From contig JAYMSP010000154.1 in the NCBI GenBank assembly GCA_036897095.1, positions 1-64,000 on the forward strand: a DNA stretch of 64,000 nucleotides. The letters are read 5' to 3'. The position numbers and the translations under genes were made by a program. Positions 57,897 through 64,000 of this stretch are shown here, piece after piece; position 1 is the stretch's first letter, and every line of letters starts with the position of its first letter. The stretch comes from Plantago elongata. Lineage: Eukaryota > Streptophyta > Magnoliopsida > Lamiales > Plantaginaceae. The notes under the pieces were generated by a model. It ran no database searches and was not told where the DNA came from. It worked only from the letters and a program-made list of their open reading frames with translations.

Positions 57897-58135
57897 TTAA
57901 TGGAATATGAACACGTTAATTGCTTTGATGTCTGGATTATGAAGGATGATTCGAAGTGGACTAAGTTGATTACATTTGAATCTGCAGGTATTGATTATAT
58001 TCGATCTGATGGTTCTTTTAAATCAGAGCAATAGCTTATCTGATGAATAAAGAGCAACTTGTTCTCTCCAGTGTGGCGACAAACAGTTTTTGTGGTTTGA
58101 CTTGGAGACGAAGACTGATTTCCTTATCTGATTTT
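57897..58135 (+). pseudogene. FBA-type F-box gene fragment (C-terminal region)
   Basis: Three short blocks in the right order but different frames match the end of FBA-type F-box proteins: FDVWIMKDDSKWTKLITF, then RAIAYLMNKEQLVL, then KQFLWFDLETKT. Two frameshifts and an in-frame stop separate them, and the N-terminal F-box is missing. It is ~32 kb from the main F-box cluster and more diverged from it than the other relics. Confidence 0.72.
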
Positions 58136-58565
58136 TGTTCTCCAGAGCTTATCTGATTTCCTTTTCAGTGCCCTCAATACTGATTTCCTTTTCAACACTT
58201 GAGGGCATCTCTTGTCAAGTGTTTTCCTGCAAGCCTTGTTCGGCTTAAGGGAATTGTTGATGTAGCTAATATGTGAAAACGAACATGAAACGATAAATCG
58301 AGCTTGAAGGCGGAGTTACGAGATCTCTGTCATAGTAATAGTTATGAGTTATGACGACTCACTTATCCATTGACGTTAGTTTGTGATGTTTGATTTGTTT
58401 TGCATGATCAGAAGCTGCCAACTTCTGCATTTGCATTTTCTGTAGGAAGGTTTGATAGGCTGCAATATCTACATAAGTAACCTGACAACCATTTGTCTCA
58501 GTAGACAACTACTTCAGAACACTAGAGATCATTAATAGTATGTGAATTTGAGTCTGTTGCATCTT

Positions 58566-58639
58566 AGACCAACTACGTACATTTAGACCAACTACGTACA
58601 TTAATGGTATGGATAATTCATAGACCAACTACGTACACT
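58566..58639. repeat. Three copies of AGACCAACTACGTACA
   Basis: AGACCAACTACGTACA occurs at about 58567, 58586 and 58622; the last directly abuts the hAT element at 58640. An ACGTACATT follows the element on the other side. Confidence 0.85.
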
Positions 58640-59294
58640 TAGGGGTAGGGGTGTTCATTTCGGTAACAATATATCGAACCGTATCGAAAACTGAAAATTA
58701 AAGATTTCAGGTATATATATTTTGGTGAAATGAAAACCGAACCAAAAATTATTTTCAGTTCGGTATAATACCGAAATTTCGGTATCGGTACAGTTTTTAC
58801 ACAAAAAAGATCGAAATTTTAGTGAACTTATTTTAGCCTTTCTTGGTCTCCGGATATCCATCCATGAAGCCAATAAATCGATCACAAAGGAAACTCAGGC
58901 CGAGATCTGGCAGCTATTTAATTATGTAGCTATTCAATTTCGAGGCCAACCCAATGAGAAGAGAGATGAGAGACAGGAGACGAGAGGAACAGAATTTGAA
59001 AATGGAGAGAGATGAGAGAATAAGACGAAAGAAGGAGAAAGGAAATAACGCAGACTGGAGAAAGAAGGCACAAGGGAGCAACAAATTTGAGAAAGGAGGG
59101 TGCTAGGGTTAGGTTATAACTTATGTAAATTGCAAAACATGTCCAATGTTTATAATATTTTGATTGTCAGTACAAAATCGAAAATTAGAGTGTTTTATAT
59201 CGAAATATACCGAAAATTTATATGTTAAAATATATTGTACTGAAAACCGAATCCTTTTTTCCGGTACAAAATTTCAGTTATTTTAACAACCCTA
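58640..59294. mobile_element. Non-autonomous hAT element (655 bp)
   Basis: Starts TAGGGGTAGGGGTGTTCA and ends TTTTAACAACCCTA (reverse complement TAGGGTTGTTAAAA). Flanking CGTACACT (58632-58639) and CGTACATT (59295-59302) form an 8-bp duplication with one mismatch. Both arms are rich in inverted TTTCGGTA / TACCGAAA words (ACCGAAATTTCGGTATCGG). No transposase is encoded. Because ACGTACA is already repeated next to it, part of the duplication could be coincidental. Confidence 0.78.
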
Positions 59295-59302
59295 CGTACA
59301 TT

Positions 59303-60160
59303 AACTAAATTGAAGTCGGAGAGAAATCTTTAAAACTTTCATAGTCGTTATTAATGGTGGATAAAACTTCTCACCTTGTATCTAATTCCATTGAAGTACA
59401 AGCTATTTGATAGTATTAAATTTCAATGAAACCCGTATAATATTTTATTTAAAAATAATTATTTTTTATTTTAATTAAAAAACAGTTGGAATTTACCTAA
59501 TCCTGAATCATATAACAGTTCATTTCGACCAAATTCATCTCGTCGGTAAATTTCACTGTCGACCAAGATTGCTACAACAATACTATATCACCTGTAGAAA
59601 AGTTAAAGAACAAACATTATTCATAAAATTTATAGGTTGAGCAGAGCGAAAAAGTCCAAATTCACTCGTAAATGTAAAGAATTATTGGGATGTATGAATT
59701 CTTTAGCTGCATCCAATTCTTTTCTCTCACAATGAGAGGTGCCCCCTTGAGGAATGAGGATTGAATCGTCTTGTCACTTGTGGGTGCTGATACATCATGA
59801 AGAAGAGGATCATATTACAACCTTTTATGGTAGCGCGATGTAAATGAATTTGATACCAACAACGAGATGATCTGGAAGGTGAGTCTACTGAAGAATCCAA
59901 TTCTCCATTGATTTATTACTATACAATAGTCTACTTTAAGATCGGTAAATTACAAATAAATCGAAATCTTGTACAGTATAAGGTTGGTCTCTTTTAAAAT
60001 TACAATAAGTAGAGTAGTTAAACGATAAATTTGACCCGAGTTAAACCGATTGTAATTCAATTTTGAACCCATTTTCTTGTTTCCCAAGCTACACTGCATC
60101 TTTCACCTCTTCTTCACCTGTTCCATCGAACAAACACACTGAAGCTCTTCCGATAGAAAG
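59303..60160. other. Upstream region of the proteasome gene
   Basis: AT-rich intergenic DNA with the promoter and leader of PAA at its right end (CATCTTTCACCTCTTCTTCACC just before the ATG). No other gene. Confidence 0.45.
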
Positions 60161-63100
60161 ATGAGCCGTGGAAGTGGAGGGGGATATGATCGCCACATTA
60201 CGATCTTCTCTCCCGAAGGTCGTCTCTATCAAGTTGGTAAGTGCCAATGTGCTCACAGCTTTTTGCCCTAATTTATTTGCTGGTTTTTTGATTCTAGGGT
60301 TCGTACTTAAGTGTTTTGTTCGATTTAATTTACAGAATACGCATTTAAGGCTGTTAAATCCGCTGGAATCACTTCGATTGGCGTTCGTGGTGCCGATTCT
60401 GTTTGTGTTGTTACTCAGAAGAAAGTTCCTGTGAGTTTCTCAACTTGTTTTTTTGTGTTTATTTTCAACTTTCTAGCCTATATTTGTTGTTTTGGTTACT
60501 TTTTGCTATTAGTAGATGTGTATTTTGCTTGTTAGTTAAACTGCAATTTGCGTTTTTGGTAGGACAAACTTCTTGATCAGACGAGCGTCACACATTTGTT
60601 TCCAATCACGAAGTTTCTTGGTCTGCTGGCTACTGGCATGACAGGTGCACATATATGTTTTAGGTTTTTTATTCGGTCATTTACGTTTGTGTGTTGTGTT
60701 TTGGTGTATGAGAGATATATGAAATTGGATTAGATGTTCCTTGTTGATTACGCATTTTATCTTAATTTGGACCCTGAGGATTTATTTGGTGAATATATGG
60801 AAGATTGATTTACAACTGACAAGGAGCTAGCGGATTTTGAAATGAAATGCAAATAATGAAAGAGAAGACTGCCAAAGCCATTCAGTTAAATGTTTGTTAA
60901 TGCATTTAGCATCATGCTGATTGGGAACTCTGCATATTTTTGCTCACTCAATATTCCGTATGTTATTGTGTGATTGGGGAAAAAATGCATTGTTCATTTA
61001 AATCACTTGAAGACTTATTTCGGTTTATTTTGCACTGTTCAACTTTGACAGTGCAAAAAAAAAAAAAGAAAAGAAAACAATAGAAAGAAAGCTTCAGTCT
61101 CATGGTCATTGCTCTATATGCAGGTTTATGTTATGTTATGCAGTGTCGACATTTAGTTGTCTTATAGTTTATCCTGTACATTTGACCTATCCAGGTTTGC
61201 CTTTTGTTATGTTAGATTGTTTTGTCTTATATTTTGCCCTATTCATCTGACAGCTGATGCCAGGACTTTGGTTCAGCAAGCAAGGAATGAGGCTGCTGAA
61301 TTTCGTCATAAATATGGATATGAAATGCCAGTAGACGCCTTGGCCCGGTGGTACGTCATTAGCAATATTATGTCTTCTTCTCGTGGATTTGATCCTTTAA
61401 AAATTTGGCTGCAACTTGGTACTTTATGCTTATTGCTTAAAAGTCACATCAGTATCAAGTATTTTACTTCCTCAGGACAAATAGATCTTCAATGCATTAA
61501 TGCCGGTGATTAAGTAGTCTGTCAGAGACCTGTGGGTCGATCTGTTTGTCAGCTCTGTGGGAATTTTTTAGTATCTTCTAGTAAAATGCTTAGTTTTACT
61601 GCTCCATCCCTAGCACCCCCCCTAGCATCTTCCGTGGAGCATGATTTTACAATGTATGTAGTTAGTAGCTGTAGCCTATCATGGCCAGTTTACTTAATAC
61701 TTGAGCATCTATAGAAGATTTGTCTGTTTAGGCTTGGCTGTGACCATCACTTATCATTTACGTGAAAGAAAGGGAGTTAATGTTCTCAATGTTAATCACC
61801 ATAAATCTGTAGTCCCAGAGCCAAGCATTGTATAAATGATGCATGTGTTAAGTAAATTACAGCTTAACACACATCTGGGATAATGTGGCTGAAGCTTAAT
61901 CCATTCACTTGTAGCATTGTATAATTTCATTCCAACTGCAGATGCATTACCTTCCTGCTGAATATTTCCTCTTTTTATAATTAATGTTTTGACAGTCACA
62001 CTTAGAATTTTGAATAGCTCTGAGCTAGGAAGCACGGATACGCCAAAAACTCCCCTATATCCGAAAAATACGTTTCGGATACGGATACACGCCGACACGT
62101 TTCCTGTGGTTTTTTCCCCCAACTAAATCTGGGTCCGAAATAAAAACTCTAAATTAGCAAAAGAAAGGGGCTCAGATCTGCTCGCCTCCTCTGCTCAGAA
62201 ACCCGGATCTGCTCGGCGCCAGCTCTGATGATTCCAAACATGTAACCCTTCGTTTCCTCTGCTCGAATCTGTTCTCTTCCTCTCCCTTGCTTCTGTTCTG
62301 TTCTGTGGACTGATTGCAAATATATGTTGACTGATTGTATTTTGCATAAATTTCTGGACTTATTTATGGTTTGATTGGATTGGACCAAAAAATGCATCTA
62401 AAAACTAAGTGTATCCTAAAACGTATCCGTATCCTATTTTTTTTGAATTTTGGCGTCCCGACGTATCCATTTCCGTGCTTCTTAGGTTCCGAGCCTTTGT
62501 CAGAAACAGGACCACATCGGCAACACACATGAATATATCCTCTATGTACTTGAACATTACAATTATTTCTTGTCAGTGAGATAAGTTTGTCCAATCTGTT
62601 TCAGGATTGCAGACAAGTCTCAAGTTTACACGCAACATGCCTACATGAGACCACTTGGAATAAGTCTGCCTCTATCAGCGGAACAATACATTAGTTCTTG
62701 AAATACGACAGCTATAATTATTAATTTGTTTCCTCTCTGTCGATAGTTGCAATGGTCTTGGGTATTGATGAAGAGAAAGGACCTCAGCTGTTCAAGTGTG
62801 ATCCTGCCGGTCATTTTTATGGTCACAAGGTGAATAAGTTATAATATCTGTGTCTTCCTTTGTTTATGATTTGTCTTAAATGATGAGAAAGTCTTAGGTT
62901 GAGAAGTTAAACACAAGGAGCAATACTTGCTAGGATCGTTGAAAATGAAACAGATACTTTATTTTTTGTTTTAAATCAGAAAGGGCTTTCGACTTTGTAT
63001 ATTTATGCAGTTCAATGCTCTGCTATTTTCTGTATAAATGTGAATGGGTTTCTCCTTTTTTTCCTGATAGGCAACAAGTGCTGGTGGGAAAGACCAAGAA

Positions 63101-63166
63101 GCTATAAACTTCTTAGAAAAGAAGATGAAGAATGATCCTGCATTTTCCTATGAGGAAACTGTACAG
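60161..63166 (+). CDS. PAA: 20S proteasome subunit alpha type-6, partial (3' end outside window)
   Basis: A structural subunit of the outer ring of the 20S proteasome core, cytosolic and nuclear. Exons 60161-60236, 60336-60430, 60563-60644, 61254-61350, 62605-62663, 62747-62829 and 63071-63166 splice in frame to 196 codons. The last exon or exons (about 50 of the usual 246 residues) are not found in 63167-64000 and must lie beyond the window. The N terminus [28 protein letters not shown] is the alpha-subunit gate signature. Other matching stretches are [45 protein letters not shown] and [22 protein letters not shown]. Intron 4 (1254 bp) carries a transposon-like insertion. Nothing suggests loss of function. 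Confidence 0.95.
62029..62481. mobile_element. TIR element with GTATCCG motifs in proteasome intron 4 (453 bp)
   Basis: Ends GAAGCACGGATACGCC and (reverse complement) GAAGCACGGAAATGG share their first ten bases as inverted repeats. GGATACGG / CGTATCCG words recur at both ends, and CGCCAAAA occurs in both arms. No target duplication or transposase is seen, so the superfamily is undecided. Confidence 0.62.
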
Positions 63167-64000
63167 GTAAGGCACAAAGAAAAGTGCTGATGCTTGCCTA
63201 TTCCATTCTTGAATCATGCATATGAACCTTATTAAGCATGTTTTCATATACAGTATGCATTAGTTCGATATACTGATTATTGTCAATGATCTCTATTTCT
63301 ACATCAGGGGGAAAGCAGGAATATTTTTCACGGGTAGCAACTTTGATCTTAAAAACATAGCGAAAATAGAAGTATATAAAATTTAATATAAAAACATATA
63401 ATTCAATTTTTATATCTAGTCCCCAGATGCCAAATGCACTGGGCTGGTGGAAATTGAGTGCAATCATCGCTGAAATTGACAACACTGATTTCCATTATAA
63501 AGACCCTACCTAACCCAGGGTCTTTTTTGAAGGAACCAGATTGTTGATTGGGTCAAGGTATAGCATGTATGGTTGGCTAAGAGTCCAAGACACAGTACTG
63601 TATCACGACTTAATACTTAGTTGTAGTGAGTTAATACACTGGTAATTCTATGATAACTTGCACTTGCAGTATAGACGTTATTAATAATTTCCAGAGTCAG
63701 ACAGACATTGCCACAACAAACTTTGCCTTTATGCAATGTCTGTTATTAATAATTCAGTGTTCTGATGAAGATGTTTGGATGGTAATAACCCAAAACAACG
63801 TGTTCTTTTTTTAATAAAGTTTCATTTACCTCACATAAAAAGAAGACTCAGTGTGTTCATCGAATCGCAAGTGAAATTTATGCACCTATTATCACAAAAA
63901 AATTGGGTTCTTGTTGGAATATTTGATATGGAAGAACTCTTGTCCTTCTGATATTAACTAGCTTTATTAGTATTATTTATATCAAGGCAGCGAGTTGTAA
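63167..64000. other. Proteasome intron 7 (incomplete)
   Basis: Starts at a GTAAGG donor. No acceptor followed by the expected C-terminal PAA sequence is found, so the intron runs past the window. No other feature. Confidence 0.6.

Overview
This is a stretch of plant nuclear genome, almost certainly a eudicot. The evidence is GT-AG spliced plant gene families (RLT homeobox-DDT regulator, HAESA-type receptor kinase, CC-type glutaredoxin, plant defensin, fasciclin-like arabinogalactan protein, FBA-type F-box genes), AT-rich intergenic DNA, and typical plant transposon debris: non-autonomous hAT elements with 8-bp target duplications, Stowaway- and Tourist-like MITEs, tRNA-derived SINEs, a Ty3/gypsy remnant and a CACTA-like end. 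I cannot name the species.

Layout. (a) 1-1676: upstream DNA with a divergent direct repeat and a probable promoter/leader. (b) 1677-15815 (+): an 18-exon RLT1/RLT2-like gene, 1744 aa after splicing, with a 786-bp hAT insertion in intron 8 and a 39-bp in-frame tandem duplication in exon 14. (c) 17071-26395: an F-box neighbourhood made of a decayed unit (17245 onward), an intact FBA-type F-box gene (18978-20126), an F-box/LRR gene (23717-24859) and a frameshifted F-box pseudogene (25120-25588). The F-box units share 3' flanks, so they are tandem duplicates. (d) 27924-31988 (+): a three-exon HAESA/HSL-type receptor kinase. (e) 32000-42700: a gene-poor stretch with long C-tracts, a repeat-rich block, a SINE, broken gypsy and CACTA pieces, and one small two-exon defensin gene on the minus strand (37313-37682). 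(f) 42724-43110 (-): CC-type glutaredoxin with an unusual CCLG site. (g) 45335-48686 (-): five-exon type-II prohibitin. (h) 49574-50138: hAT element. (i) 52015-52746 (-): fasciclin-like arabinogalactan protein. (j) 53000-60160: MITEs, a SINE-like piece, an F-box fragment and another hAT element. (k) 60161 to the window end (+): 20S proteasome subunit alpha-6, seven exons visible, with the last ~50 codons beyond the window.

The genes do not form a pathway. They are independent loci: chromatin regulation, protein turnover (F-box genes, proteasome), peptide signalling, defence and redox, mitochondrial maintenance, and the cell wall. The items that would be easiest to miss are the defensin (both exons are too short to stand out as open frames), the exact boundaries of several transposons, and the history of the F-box cluster. 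I found no convincing undescribed multi-gene system. All gene models are read from sequence and recalled family features; no database search was run.
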